DNA of 64,000 nt from Eulemur rufifrons. Its lineage: Eukaryota > Chordata > Mammalia > Primates > Lemuridae. Positions 36,560 to 49,145 of the stretch are shown in pieces (position 1 is the stretch's first letter; each line of letters opens with the position of its first letter). Where the stretch lies: the NCBI RefSeq assembly GCF_041146395.1, contig NC_090990.1, positions 45,952,001 to 46,016,000 of the forward strand. The letters run 5' to 3'. A program made the position numbers and the translations under genes. A model generated the notes under the pieces. It searched no databases. It saw only the letters and a program-made list of their open reading frames with translations, and was not told where the DNA came from.

Positions 36560-37165
36560 AACTATAGAATCTGCACAACAACAACAGGGACCTTTTTAAA
36601 ATAATAATCAGATTATACCCTTTTTGGTTTGTAACCCTCTAACAGCTTCCCATCTCAAAATACAATCAAACGTTCCCCTGGCTTGCAAAGCTGTGGGTGG
36701 TCTGGGCACTGTTGTCCTGCCTGACCTGATCCCCCACTGTCCCCTCACTTAGCACACTCCAGCCATTGTGTCCTGTTCCTGTTCCTTAACTACAGCAGGC
36801 TCATTCTCCTGTTGGCTCTAGACAACTGCTTGGCTGGAACCCTGACCTCCTGCCTGGTAGTTTTATTCTCATCATTCAGCTCTCAGGTTAACGTCACTGT
36901 CTGAGAGGTACCCCAATCTGGAAAAGCTACCCGGTCACTCTCGGCAACAGCACCCTGTTTAATTCTTGGCATAGCCTCTCTCACTGTCCCATATGGCTCT
37001 TGATTATTACTGGTTTGCTTATTTTCCAAATGTGTCCCCCCACTAGATAGAAGTTCCAATAAGAAGGGACCTGTATAGTCTTATTCACCATTGGATCCAT
37101 CAGCCTCTGAAATAGTGTCATTAGTAAACAATGCAATTAGTAAATATTCATTAAAAAAATAGAGT
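36560..37165 (+). repeat. L2 LINE 3' region
   Basis: L2 with 'ctcaggttaacgtcactgtc', 'ccactagatagaagttccaa', 'taagaagggacctgtatagt' and a final 'attagtaaatattcatt'. Confidence 0.8.
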
Positions 37166-37234
37166 CTGAAAATTGGTATGATAGTAGAAAGTTTAGAATA
37201 GTAGTAGGAAAAGCATTGGACTGGAAACAGGGCA

Positions 37235-37375
37235 GTCTACTGGGCCCCACTCCAGATTCACTGAACCAGAATTTCTGGAAATCTAGAAATCAGCTCAGGT
37301 ATCTGGATTTTTAATAAACACCTCAGGTGGATGATGCTGATGCAGATGACCTCAGAACACACTTTTAAAAAAACA
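37235..37375. mobile_element. MER5-like hAT transposon fragment
   Basis: 'tgggccccactccagattca', 'ctgaaccagaatttctggaa', 'atctggatttttaataaaca' and 'tcaggtggatgatgctgatg' match the interior of MER5-type elements. The ends are decayed. Confidence 0.7.
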
Positions 37376-37984
37376 CTGGATTCAAAAGCCACAGGCTGAG
37401 ATCTAGATCCTGTTAATTTCACAAGGTTTTCATGGGGACTCAAGATAATGGGTGGTAAAATTCTTTGCCAATGCCCAGATTTAGGCAAATACAGATCCAA
37501 AGAGCTACTCCCCCATAGCCTTCCTGCCAGGGGCCTGCAATGTGTGCATTCAGGAAAGAGAAACCTCCATTCCGACACCTTTGTTTCATGGAGGTGAGCA
37601 AATCTCTTCCCTCTTCCAGACTATACCAGCTCCCATTAGCATTTCTGGCTCTCTAGCCGTTCTTAGACCATGGTAACCTGGATATATTTCAGTCTGTTCA
37701 TGCCATTTTTAGAGTATAGATTTTTTACAATTTAATAAAACATTATTCCATTGTGGTCTGTTTAACAGTTACCATGGTATCGTTACATGGTAACTATGTA
37801 TAATGAATATTATAAGAAACAACTATGATTGTAGTCCCAGGGCCAAACATTCAAGAATTTGGTTTTTTCTCAGCTCACTAAAAATGAAGCAGACTCTTGT
37901 GGAAAGAATCATCTGTGGAATCTCACAAAAGACCGATGTAGAAACTGAAAAGGAGGTCAGTGTATCAATTTATAATAAAGAAAA

Positions 37985-38225
37985 CCATAATAATAACTAA
38001 CATGTATTGAACCCTAAGGGCCAAGCACCATCGCACATTATCTTATTTAATACTCACTACTCCATAAGTAGGGATCAGGATTCTCTCCATATCATAGATG
38101 AGAATTTTCAAAGCATTAGTAACTTGCCCCAAAATCACATCATTAGTACATTGTAAACTTGATTTTAAAGTCAGGCAGCTGGCTAGCCCCAAGTCTGTGT
38201 GCTTATTCACTGACTACACAATACT
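37985..38225 (-). repeat. MIR SINE
   Basis: Reverse MIR: 'ctaacatgtattgaacccta', 'attatcttatttaatactca' and 'gtaacttgccccaaaatcac'. Confidence 0.8.
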
Positions 38226-38539
38226 GAAAGCTCTTATCCTCTGACACCATACCAATTGGTCCACTCTGGCTCTTCATTTTCTGTGTTTTATGCTAACCAT
38301 CCATTTCCCTTTGAACAAACACCTTCTCTTTTTAGACATAATACCACTGATTGTGCCAAAATTCCATTTGCATTTCTTATTTCACCCCTTGAAGGTACTT
38401 TTGCATATATCTAATCCTATCCATTTTGTGTGTTGGTTTTGTAATTTAAGTCTTTGGGTTTGGGGGAGAGGGGTCCTTGCTAATGCCTATATCTTCCTTT
38501 AATGATCAATTAAAACCCCTAAATATTTTTCCTGTCTAG

Positions 38540-38800
38540 TGACATAAAGCTAGGCTTGTATTCTTGTGCCATTGATTTTTTTTTAATATAAACACAGAGC
38601 TTTGCATATATTCCTTGGGATATCATCTTGTGGTTTTGGACCAATGTTCTAGCTTGTCAAGATTATTTTAAATCTTGATTCTATCATCTGCGGTATTAGC
38701 TATTCCCCCAGCTTTCTGTCATCTGTAGATTTTATTAAATGAAACATCCACTCCTTATGTATATAATTGATAGATATGTTGAATTGCACAAAGCCAAGTA
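38540..38800. repeat. Possible ancient CR1/L3-type repeat
   Basis: 'ccaatgttctagcttgtcaa', 'gattattttaaatcttgatt', 'cagctttctgtcatctgtag' and 'atgttgaattgcacaaagcc' recall a very old LINE-type repeat. The family assignment is from memory and weak. A conserved element of other origin is possible. Confidence 0.4.
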
Positions 38801-39004
38801 TAGACGGCATGACAGGAGGGAGTAAAGGAAAGAAGTATGGCACTGGACCAAGCATGAAGATGAAACTTTAGTCACGAGAATTGGCCCCAGATGCAATACT
38901 GAAAAGAGTGTCATTCTACCCTTCTCCACATATTCCCTGCGATGCCACATGCAGGAAGATGCACCAGTGTCATCACCACTTTTAATACACTTTCATACTC
39001 TTCC

Positions 39005-39275
39005 TTACCTCTTATAATTCATTGCCTCAATAGTCAACAAACATTGGATTATGTACTATGTAAAAATCACTGTGCATGTGCACTGAGATTACAGAATTGG
39101 GGAAAACAAACCAATCACAATGGTACAATAAATGCTATTTGAGAAGAAATGATGAGATAGACACATAACTATGCTTGATGAGAGATCAAGAAAGGCTTCC
39201 TGACAGAGGTGGTGCCTGAGTTAAATTTGAAAATCAAGTGTGAATTGGCCAGGCGAGAGTTGGTAGAGGGTTTGT
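39005..39275 (-). repeat. L2 LINE 3' end
   Basis: Reverse L2: 'caacaaacattggattatgt', 'gagatcaagaaaggcttcct' and 'ggtgcctgagttaaatttga'. Confidence 0.75.
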
Positions 39276-39339
39276 CAGGAGCTCAGGTCACAAACGGCCC
39301 CTAAGACGAGGTTTCACATTAAAAAGATCAGAAGTTTTA

Positions 39340-39850
39340 AGCAAGGACTCTACCCATGAAGTCTTCTCCAACGTCTTAGGTTCTTATCAGTCTGCCTTTC
39401 AACTGCCTTGAAAATCCTATGGCAGGTTTTTTCCATCTCACTCAGTTTGCCCCATAATAATTATCTTATATTTTTACCCCATTAATGTGCATATATATCT
39501 TACATCCCCCAGTTTCATGGATGGGCTTCAGGACTGGGAGTGTGTCTCACTCCCACGTTCTCCTCGCTAGGTCCCCTCATACCATCTTGCACAGTTCTGG
39601 GCACCAGGATGGTCATGGACAAATTCTTGATGAATTGAATAGAGGCAACAGCAATGGATGGCAAACAATAGCATAGGAAATCAGAGGGGAGGGCGATAAC
39701 CAGAAAAAATGGCACACATAGTGGAAGGGGGCCTGGGAGCAGGACACTGGGACGTAAACTCCCTGAAAGCAGGGCTCGTATTTGTGCTGCTCCCACTTTG
39801 TCCCACGTGACCAGAAGAATGCTTAGTTTGTCTTTTGATAAAATAAACAA
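39340..39850 (+). repeat. L2 LINE 3' sequence, two pieces
   Basis: First piece to about 39660 with 'atcttgcacagttctgggca' and 'caaattcttgatgaattgaa'. Second piece 39735-39850 with 'gacgtaaactccctgaaagc' and 'agggctcgtatttgtgctgc'. Confidence 0.65.
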
Positions 39851-41579
39851 ATAAAATGTGTTCTACTCTTTTCAGAAGAACTGCAAGTGACAGTTACCAT
39901 TTGTAAGCTCAATCTTACTTTCCAAGGACAAGATGATTCCTTTAGAGTTCTTGTTTAGGTTCCTGCATCCGTGGGCTGGTATTGATTTTGTGCAGAGTTT
40001 CTTTATTCATGTCAAGATGCAGTGAGCTTTGGAGGGTATGCCAAACTGGGTTCATACAAAAACCTGTCTGATTATTTATTTTACTTTAACCAGTCAAGAT
40101 ATGTAGAAAAGGGATGGAAAATAGATTGGAACTTCCATGACACGTCAGTCAGGTTGACTGAGAATGCCTTACTGTAGAAAGCATGCCACGATCTATTGGT
40201 GATATCTGTTGGCCACAAGTGAAGGATATGGTGAGTGGAACTCAAAAGGGCCATAAATATGCCATCCTTGATAGCTATTGCCCTTAGAGTGGGTTTCAGA
40301 AAGATTTTTTTGGCACAATCTAAGTGTTCAACATCATCCTTCACCTTATAAACTGCGTGCATGTGACTTCATCCTTTTCTTTAAACTTTTTATTATGAAA
40401 TAAAACATGTATGCCTAAAATGTATCATCATATAAAAATGTACAAACAAAAATATATATTAATAGTTCAACAGTTTGTCCAAAGTGAACAAGTATGATAC
40501 CACCACCCAGGTCAAGAAATAGAACATGATCCGCATCTTAGAAACCCCTCCTTTTTGTTCCTTACCAAATACTACTTACCAGTATTCTGACTTTTATGAA
40601 AGTCACTTCCTTGCTTTCCTTTATAGTTTTATCAGCTACATATGTATCCCTAAGCATCATAGTTTGGTTTTGCCTTGGGTTTTTCTATTTTTTTGTTACT
40701 TTATATAAATTGAATCATATACTATACATTCTTCTGTGTTTGGCTTCTTTTAATCAATATGATGTCTGTGAGATTGATCCATTCTGTTGCAAGTAAGTGT
40801 ACTCATTCATTTTTCACTGTTGTGAAGTACTACAAAGTGTGAATATATGACCATTTTATTTATCCAACCCACTGGTGATGGATATGTGGATTGTTACCAA
40901 TTTTTAACTAGTTTGAATAATGTTGCTGTGAACTTTCTTAAACACTTTTCTTGAAGCACACATTTCTGTTGGATCTATACCTAGAGAGTAATTTCTGGGT
41001 CATAAGGTATTCTTAGGCTCAGCAGTAGTAGATAGTGCCAAACTGTTTTCCACAGCCGTTGCATCAATTTCACTTCCACCAGCAGTGTATGAGAATGTCA
41101 GCTGCTCCACGTGCTCACCAACAATTGGTTTTTCAGTCTATTGATTTTAACCCTTCTGGTATGTATGTAATATTTTCTTGTGGTTTTACTTTTCATTCCT
41201 TGATGATTAATGGGCATCTTTTATATATTTTTGACCATTTGAGCATCGTCTTTTGTGAAGTTCCTGTTCAAGTCTCTTACCCATCAACCAGATTTGTCAC
41301 TTTCTTTTTTTTTTTTTAATTATAACAATTATTTCCATCTATTCTAGACACAAGCCTTTGTCAATTACAACCTTTACAAATATCTTCTCCTGTTTGGTGG
41401 CTTCCTTTCCACTTTCCTAATGGTGTCCTCAGAGGAATAGAAGCTCTTAATTTTATGTTATCCATTATATCAATAGTTTTCTTTAAATTTTGTGCTTTAT
41501 TTTGTCCACTTTGACAAAAATTTCCCCATCCTATGTTATCTTCTAGAAGCTTTATTATTTTATCTTTCTTTTTTTACAT

Positions 41580-42325
41580 GTGATCTTTATTTTTTTAATT
41601 TATTTTTTAATTTCAGAATATTATAGGGATACAAACACTTTGGTTACATATATTGCCTTTGCACCACCTGAGTCAGAGCTACAAGCGTGCCCATCCCCCA
41701 GACAGTGCGCACCACACCCATTAGGTGTGAATTTACCCATCCCCTTCTCCCCGCCACCTGCCCGACATCTGATGAATATTACTTCCATATGTGCATGTAA
41801 GTGTTGATCAATTAGTACCAATTTAGTGGTGAGTACATGTGGTGCTTGTTTTTCCATTCTTATGATATTTCACTTCAAAGAATGGACTCCAGTTCCATGC
41901 AGGATAATACAAGAGATATTAATTCACCATTGCTTTTTATGGCTGAGTAGTACTCCATGGTGTACATATACCACATTTTATTAATCCACTCATGGATTGA
42001 TGGATATTTGGGTTATTTCCACATCTTTGCAATTGTGAATTGTGCTGCTATAAACATTGGAGTGCAGATGTCTTTATTATAGAATGTCTTTTTTCCCTTT
42101 GGGTAAATACCCAGTGGTGGGATTGCTGGATAAAATGGTAGTTCTACTTTTGGTTTTGAGGTATCTCCATATTACTTTCCACAGAGGTTTTACTAATTTG
42201 CAGTCCCACCAGCAGTGTATGGGTGTTCCTATCTCTCTGCGTCCATGCCAACATTTGTTGTTTTGGGACTTTTTAGTAAAAGCTAATCTCACTGGAGTTA
42301 AGTGATACCATTTTTCATTTTTAGC
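41580..42325 (-). mobile_element. Younger 5'-truncated L1 inside the old L1
   Basis: Reverse L1 3' end with a T/A-rich 3' tail on the left. Its 3' UTR has 'taccaatttagtggtgagta' and 'catgtggtgcttg'. Further on are 'gctgagtagtactccatggt', 'tacccagtggtgggattgct' and 'caccagcagtgtatgggtgt'. It is less diverged than the host L1. The flanks 'tacatgtgatct' and 'tacagtgacct' may be a decayed target duplication. Confidence 0.85.
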
Positions 42326-43067
42326 TCTACAGTGACCTGAAATGAATGAATGAAGGAATTTGTTTATTTTTGGTATGGTGTGAGGCTGTAAATCATTTCA
42401 TTTTTTCCATAAGGATAACCAACTAACCCAGTTTGGGAAAAGACTTCTCTTTGTTTGAATCAATTGTCCATATATGCATGGGTCTCTTTCTGGGATTTCC
42501 ATTTTATCCTTTTATTCAAGTGGCAATACTACACTGATCTCCCTGCAGCCTTCTTATCCAATGGAGCAAATCCTCCCATTATTCTTCATCAAGTGTCTTG
42601 GCTATTCTTAGCCATTTGCATTAACATATGCATTTAGAATAATCTTTTCAAGTTCTATTTCAAAATTCCCATTGAGGTTTTCATTGGGAATATATTAAAT
42701 CTATATGTCATTTTGGAGAGAAGTAAATATTTGTAATATTGTATTATCCAATTATGAACATGTTATATGCCTCTTTTATGCATTTTAACATAATAGTGTT
42801 GTGTTCTTGCACATGTTTCCTGAGGTTTATTTCTGGATATTTGAAAGTTTTGATGTTATTAAAAAGAATACTTTTTAAGTTTTATTTTATTATTGTTTGA
42901 GTCTGGAATATAGAAATGCAATGTTTTTGTATATTGGCCTTATATCTGGTGATCAGCTAAACTCACTTATTAATTCTAATAATTCATATGTAGTCTGGAT
43001 TTTCTACATACCCAATCATATCATAAACAAATCATGAGAATCCATTTTTTCCTTTCCAATCCTTACA

Positions 43068-43454
43068 CAGTCATGCACTGCATAACAACATTTCAATCAA
43101 CAATAGACCACATATACAGTGGTGGTCCCTTAAGATTATAACAGAGCTGAAAAATTTCTATTGCCTAGTGGCTTCATAGCTGCCCTGATGTTGTAGCACA
43201 ACACATCACCTTTTCTATGGTTAGATACACAAATACTTCCCGTTGTGTTACAATTGCCTACAGTATTCAGTATAGTAACATGCTGTATAGGTTTGTAGCC
43301 TAGGAGCAATAAGCTATAGTCTATAGCCTAGGTGTGTAGTAGACCATACCATCTAGGTTTACATAGATACACTCTATGATGTTTGCACAATGACAAAATT
43401 GTCTAATGATGTATTTCTCCGAAGGTATCCCTGCTATTAAGCAATGCATGACTG
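43068..43454 (-). mobile_element. Tc1/mariner-type (pogo/Tigger-like) DNA transposon, copy 1
   Basis: A 387-bp non-autonomous element with both ends present: 'cagtcatgcactgcataaca' at the left and 'aagcaatgcatgactg' at the right, followed by TA. The ends are inverted repeats of about 12 bases. The interior has 'ctgtataggtttgtagccta' and 'ggtttacatagatacactct'. It sits in the old L1. Superfamily is inferred from the TA flank; subfamily name uncertain. Confidence 0.85.
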
Positions 43455-44651
43455 TACATTCTATTTTTTTGTTGCCTTGCTATATGCACTAGCTAGGATC
43501 AGTACAATATTGAGAAGTAGTGATAATGGACATCCTTGTGTTGTTCCCAATCTCAAATCTTTTTAATATTATGCCATTAAGTATGGTAGTTGCTATTAGT
43601 TTTTTCAGCCACTCTTTTCCTGAATAAGAAAATTTATTTCTACTGCTGATTTGCTAGGATTTTTTTAAATCAAAAAATGAGTGTTAAATTTTATCAGATT
43701 GTTTTTCTACATAGATTCAGGTGATTATATAATTTGTCTCCTTCATTCAATGTTGGGTAAGTTTTGAATGTCAAACTAACCTTGAATTCCTGGAATAAAC
43801 CCAAATTGGTCATGATTTATTATCCTTTTATATATTGCTGAATTTTCTTTGTTAATATCCTATTTAGAGTTTTTACATCTATGTTCGTAAAAGAGCATGG
43901 TTTATAATTTTCTTTTCTTAAATTGTCTTCATCAAGTTTTGGTATTAAGGTTATTCTGGCCTCATAAATCAAATAGAATAATATGCTCCCTTTTTCTCTT
44001 CTCTGGAAGAATTTTTCAGAAGATTGACATTATTTGTTCTTAAAATGATAGGTAGAATTTGCTGAGAAAACCATTTAGGTCTAGATTTTCTTTTGTAAAA
44101 GGTTTTTAATTATGTATTCAATTTCTCTAATAATTATCAAACCATATATATTTTCTCTTTCTACTATTATCCATTTTGAAAAGTCACATTTTTCAGGGGA
44201 ATTGTCTACTTCATCTAAATTTTCAAATGTATTTGCATAGTTATTCATACTATCCTTTCATTAAATTTTTAAATGTGTATAGTGTTTGTAATTATGTCCC
44301 CTTTATTTGCGACGTTATTTGTGTTTTCTGTTTTCTTTATTTCTTTTTTCCCTCTTTTTTCCTGTTTCCTTTTTTCCATGAGGAGTTTATCAATTTATTA
44401 GCCTTCTCAGATAAACTTTTGTATTTGTTGATCCTCTCTACTCTATGCTTGTTTTCTATTTCATTTGTTCCTGCTTTTATCTTTATTATTTTCTATCTTC
44501 TATTTTATTTGAGTTTAATTTGCAGCTCTGTCTCCAAATTCTTGAAATGAATGATTAACATTGATTTTCAGCCTTTCTTCTTTCCTAACATAAGCATTTG
44601 AAGCTACAGATTTTCCTCTAAGCATGGCTTTAACTGTACCACACGTTTTGA

Positions 44652-44729
44652 TGTATATTTTTATTATTGTTAGTTTAAATTATTTTTTGATACATATTTT
44701 TATTATTTTTAGTTTAAATTATTTTCTGA
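44652..44729. repeat. 39-bp tandem duplication in L1
   Basis: Two adjacent 39-base units (44652-44690 and 44691-44729) differ at about four positions. Each contains 'tagtttaaattatttt' and ends in 'tga'. Confidence 0.9.
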
Positions 44730-45983
44730 ATCCCATTTTCATTTCTTCTTTGAACTATGGGACTATAGAAATATATTTATTAATTTCCAGATACTTGAGG
44801 ATTTTCCATTTTCTTTTTGTTATTAATTTCTAGCTTAATTGCCTTTGAAAAGTTTGAGAGATTTTCTTTATGTCTAGTAAGTTCTGCAAGTGCCTGGAGA
44901 AAAAAATGTGTATTTTGCTATTATTAGGTGTTTTATTCTATACATGTCTGTCAATTCAAATGTGATTATAATGTTGTTCAAATCCTCTACATTCTTGCTG
45001 ATTCATAGTCTGCAGGTTCTATTAGATTCTGAGAGTGATTATTAAAATTTCCCATTATAACTATGAATTAGTCTATTTCACCTGTTGGTTTTGTCAGCTC
45101 TTGTTTATATATTTTTGCACTATGTTATTAGGTATATACAATTTCCTATGAATTAAATCTTTTTTCAGTGCAAAGTGTCTTTCTTCATCTCTAGTAATGC
45201 TTTACAAGGTGTGTAGCCATAGCAGTTATGTTTTGGCTAGTACTTGTATTATGTACATTTTTCCTTTCTTTCAACTTTCCTGTATTTTCATGCCTCAGGT
45301 ATGTCTCTTGTAAACATGGTAGATGTAGTAATTTTGAAGTTTGTGTCTCATAACTCCTATATGTCAAGTCACATGGGACTGTTTCCATTCCCTGTTGGTT
45401 TTGCCAGTTTTCATTCCTGTCATTTTGTCTCCTCATATGCCTAGTTATTTCTTATTATGCAATGGTCTTTGTATTTGGGAATTTGTTCATAGAATTAATT
45501 TTGAGGTCTAGGATGATGTTATCTTCCCCAGAGAGGAATCCCATTTGTCTCTGCCCTCAGCCATAAGCACTTCAATCCAATTTAAAGGTGATTCAAAACT
45601 GATGTTAGTCCCTGTGGATCGTCTCTATTTCTGGTTCATTCATATTCCCAGGGTTCAGACCTTTCCAAGGTCGTAACTCAGGGCTCTCAAGCTGGGAAAG
45701 TCCCTATCTCTAATCTCTGCTGCCCAACATTACTACTCAGCCTCCCTTTCTAGAACTGGTGAATACCCCTAGTGGAAAAGTAGGCCCAAATGCTGACCTT
45801 ATGGCCTGGACTTCACCTTCCTCTAGATCCTGGCCAGGTAATTCTTCACAACCTTGTTAGTTCTCCAATACCTTAAAGCAGATATTATTTTTTCATTGTC
45901 TTCGTGAGATGATCAGTCCAAATTACCTTGTCCATCGTTACTAGACAGATGTACAAGTCTGCTCTATCCAGTTTCTTAATATA

Positions 45984-46554
45984 CAGTCATGTGTCATTTA
46001 ACTATAGGGATACATTCTGAGAAATGTGTCAATAGGCAATTTTGTCATTGTGTGAACATCATAGAGTGTATTTACACAAAACTAGATGGTATAGCCTACT
46101 ACACGCCGGGGCTACATGTTATAGCCTACAGCTCCTAGGCTACAAACTTGTACAGCATGTTACAGTACTGAATACTGTAGGCAATTGTAACCCAATGCTA
46201 AGTATTTGTGTATCTAAACATAGAAAAGGGGCCGGGCGCGGTGGCTCATGCCTGTAATCCTAGCACTCTGGGAGGCTGAGGCGGGTGGATCGCTCGAGGT
46301 CAGGAGTTCGAGACCAGCCTGAGCAAGAGCGAGACCCCGTCTCTACTAAAATAATAGAAAGAAATTATCTGGCCAACTAAAATATATATAGAAAAAAAAT
46401 TAGCCGGGCATGGTTGCACATGCCTGTAGTTCCAGCTACTCGGGAGGCTGAGGCAGGAGGATTGCTTAAGCCCAGGAGTTTGAGGTTGCTGTGAGCTAGG
46501 CTGACGCCACGGCATTCACTGTAGCCCGGGGCAACAAAAGCAAGACTCTGCCTC

Positions 46555-46585
<31 letters not shown>

Positions 46586-46729
46586 AAACATAGAAAAGGT
46601 AATGGATTGCATTACCTTAGGACAGCTAACCAGTCACTAGGCAATAGAAAGCTTTCAGCTTTGCTATAATCCGTGATCAATACATGTGATATAATGCCAT
46701 ATATGCAGTCATTATATGGCATGTGATTG
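45984..46729 (+). mobile_element. Tc1/mariner-type DNA transposon, copy 2, split by an Alu
   Basis: Same family as the copy at 43068 but in the opposite orientation. Ends are 'cagtcatgtgtcatttaact' (left) and 'atatggcatgtgattg' (right), flanked by TA on both sides (45982-45983 and 46730-46731). Shared interior includes 'gaacatcatagagtgtattt', 'actgaatactgtaggcaatt' and 'cactaggcaatagaaa'. An Alu with its duplication removes continuity at 46230-46599; without it the element is about 376 bp. Confidence 0.9.
46216..46599 (+). mobile_element. Lemur-type Alu with perfect 14-bp target duplication
   Basis: The duplication 'aaacatagaaaagg' lies at 46216-46229 and 46586-46599. The body starts 'ggccgggcgcggtggctcat', keeps many CpGs, and has 'cctgagcaagagcgagaccc' and the linker 'aagaaattatctggccaact'. 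The tail is (AAAT)n then (CAAA)n. It is one of the youngest insertions here and splits a DNA transposon. Confidence 0.97.
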
Positions 46730-46984
46730 TAAATGATAATTTGTTATTTTTGTATTAGATTTTCTGATTATGGTTACTTTCTTATTGTGAAAGTTATATA
46801 TTTCCACTTTTAAAAATTTAGAAAATATAAACATGAAAAGGAAGAAAATAAAGATCACTTATAATATCAGCATTCTGAAATGTATTTCCTACTCATGTTT
46901 TTTCTATGCATATATACAAATATTTTTAACAAAAATGAGATCACACTGTACTTATTTTATAGAATTTTTTTGTGTGTGTACTAG

Positions 46985-47210
46985 AAAATTTATTAAACAA
47001 TTTACATGCATTATCAGTTCTTTAAATCCTCCCAACAATACCATGAGGTAGGAGAATCATTAACTTCATTTAAGAGAAAGAGAAACCAATGCTGAACTAG
47101 GACAATTCAATGGAAATTTAGCATTAAAACTGAGAACAAGGACCTGAACTCAGAGAGTCTACATGCTTCTAAGGCATGCACACTTAACACATATAATAGA
47201 ATTTATTCAC
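46985..47210 (-). repeat. MIR SINE
   Basis: Reverse MIR: 'cttacatgcattatcagttc'-like 3' part, 'cccaacaataccatgaggta' and 'gagaacaaggacctgaactc'. Confidence 0.65.
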
Positions 47211-47352
47211 TTAATATAGTAGAACATCTTGATATTCTAGTGAACATCTTGATATTCAGTAGAACTGCATGGTATTCTAGTGTATGTATATACCACAATT
47301 CACTTAAACTCTCTAGAATTGAATACCAAAAATTTTCCAATTATTCAACATT

Positions 47353-47672
47353 ATAAAACCACTGTCAGCAGAGCGCAGTCGCTCACATCTGTAATCCTAG
47401 CACTCTGGAAGGCCAAGGCAGGAGGACCACTTGAGGTCAGGAGCTCAAGACCAGCCTGAGCAAGAGCAACACCCTATCTCTACAAAAAATAGAAAACATT
47501 AACCAGGCATGATGGTGCATGCCTCTAGTCCCAGCTACTTGGGAGGCTGAGGCAGGAGGATCGCTTGAGCCCAGGAGTTTGAGGATGACACCACTGCACT
47601 CTAGCTGGGGCAACAGAGTGAGACTCTGTCTCTAAATAAATACGTAAATAAATAAAAATAAAACCACTGTCA
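47353..47672 (+). mobile_element. Alu with perfect 15-bp target duplication
   Basis: The duplication 'ataaaaccactgtca' is at 47353-47367 and 47658-47672. Body features are 'gaccagcctgagcaagagca' and 'gggaggctgaggcaggagga'; the linker is absent. Part of the right arm ('gctgtgagctatgatgac') is deleted. The tail is (AAAT)n-like. Confidence 0.96.
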
Positions 47673-48309
47673 AAAACATTATTTTGCCAGATATTTGAAC
47701 AGTTCACAATTATTTCATTAGGATAAATTCCTAAAAGTGGAATTGCTGATCAGAGGATATAAAGCATTATAAATATTCCAAATTGTCCTCTACAAGAGTA
47801 TTATCAATGTATGTTTCTACCAGCAGTGTTTGAGAGTGACATTATTCACTTCCTAAAACCAGATTAGAACTTCTGAGCAATTAATCCCATATCAACTTAA
47901 ATAAGATTTATCATTTTAAAACAATTTAAAAAGCATTCCAAAAGCATTCTGTCCTGCTTTGTGCCATGATTGTGACTTTGTTTTCTTGGTCTTGAAAAGG
48001 AAAATAAACCACCAACTTGGGGTGAGACCTGAGGGATTTAGGGGTTTAGTGATTGGAGACCAACCCTGTCCTCTACTGAAGGCCTGCATAAAAGTTGGTT
48101 TACTCAGGGTTGCCAGAGATGATGATTGACTTCCAGCCCTCCAGTGGCCAAAGTCGGGCTCCTCTTTCTGTGGGGTAGCCACATACTCTCTATCAAAGAG
48201 CAGATAAAGTAAATGAGTAGAAAACTTCTTTCTGCAGTCCAGGTGATCTAGATTAGTATAATACCTATGCAATACTCTAAAGTAGAAAAACTTTGGTTTG
48301 AATTCCATA

Positions 48310-48790
48310 GTACGTTCAGAGCAAAGTCAAATTCCTAAACAAGGCCTTTTGAGATCTGACCTGTGCCTACCTCTCCTCCCTAGACTTCCTCCTCCCACAC
48401 CTTGGACCTTAACAGCCAGCAATACTGACCTCCTTTCAATTTCCAGATAGACATGCTTTCTTCTTCTCCCCTATACCATGGAAACATGAATGCTCATCTT
48501 CTACGGCTCACTACCAGCTCCAACTTAGCATTCAAAATTCAGCTCAGGTGTCACCTCTGCTAGGAAATTTCCCCTGACTCCCACAGCCTGGCATAGGAGT
48601 GACTTGTCTTAGCACACCTCTTGTTAATCTCTAGCACAGCACCTGGCACTCTACACTGTCCTTTGCTTGTCATTCACCACATTAAGAACGCAGGATATCA
48701 GAGACTATGTCATATTTCTCCTTATACACTGAGCATTGCCCCTGGAAAATAACAGGTACTGGGAAAATGCTTATTATATTAAGACTTTTC
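48310..48790 (+). repeat. L2 LINE 3' region
   Basis: Good L2 match: 'ctgacctgtgcctacctctc', 'aattcagctcaggtgtcacc', 'ttagcacacctcttgttaat' and 'agcacagcacctggcactct'. A 3' Alu-tail remnant ('agtgagactctgtctc' plus A run) sits nearby at about 48868-48900. Confidence 0.82.
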
Positions 48791-49004
48791 TTCCCCTATA
48801 GAAATTCTTTCATTCATTTCCACAAATCCAGGACTTTATTTTTATTTAAAAAATGCAACCTATGGCCACAGTGAGACTCTGTCTCAAAAAAAAAAAAGGA
48901 ACCAAAAAAATGCAACCTAAAAATCTGGTTTCCACTAAGTAATAGTTGGATGTAGTTGCATAGCATTCTAGAATGATAAAACAAAGAGGGATATAAGTAA
49001 TCAC

Positions 49005-49145
49005 AAGCCCAGTCCTCTACTTTTATGAGCAAGAAACTGAATTTCAGGGAGATAGAGTGACTTATCCAAGGTCATACTGCAAGTTCATAGTAGAAACAGA
49101 ATGAGATGCAGAACTTCTGATTTCTAGGCCAATGTGCTTCCCACA
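49005..49145 (-). repeat. MIR SINE fragment
   Basis: Reverse MIR core: 'gcaagaaactgaatttcagg', 'tgacttatccaaggtcatac' and 'ttctaggccaatgtgcttcc'. Confidence 0.8.

Larger units (their letters stand above)
40380..45480 (-). mobile_element. Old L1M with nested insertions
   Basis: A decayed reverse-orientation L1. The 3' UTR is on the left ('actttttattatgaaataaa') and ORF2-derived sequence runs rightward ('ccacagccgttgcatcaatt', 'cttccaccagcagtgtatga', 'acaatattgagaagtagtga', 'ggacatccttgtgttgttcc'). It is interrupted by a younger L1 (about 41580-42325) and a DNA transposon (43068-43454). All reading frames are broken. Confidence 0.88.
46740..47860 (-). repeat. Old L1M 3' region
   Basis: Reverse L1: 'acaaaaatgagatcacactg', 'tgcatggtattctagtgtat', 'taggataaattcctaaaagt', 'ggaattgctgatcagaggat' and 'ctaccagcagtgtttgagag'. 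A MIR and an Alu interrupt it. A 20-base near-duplicate ('gaacatcttgatattc') is tandem at 47222-47261. Confidence 0.8.

Noticed and set aside
40380..45480. Possible intact L1 ORF2
   Set aside because: Only short frames remain and several insertions interrupt it; the element is long dead.
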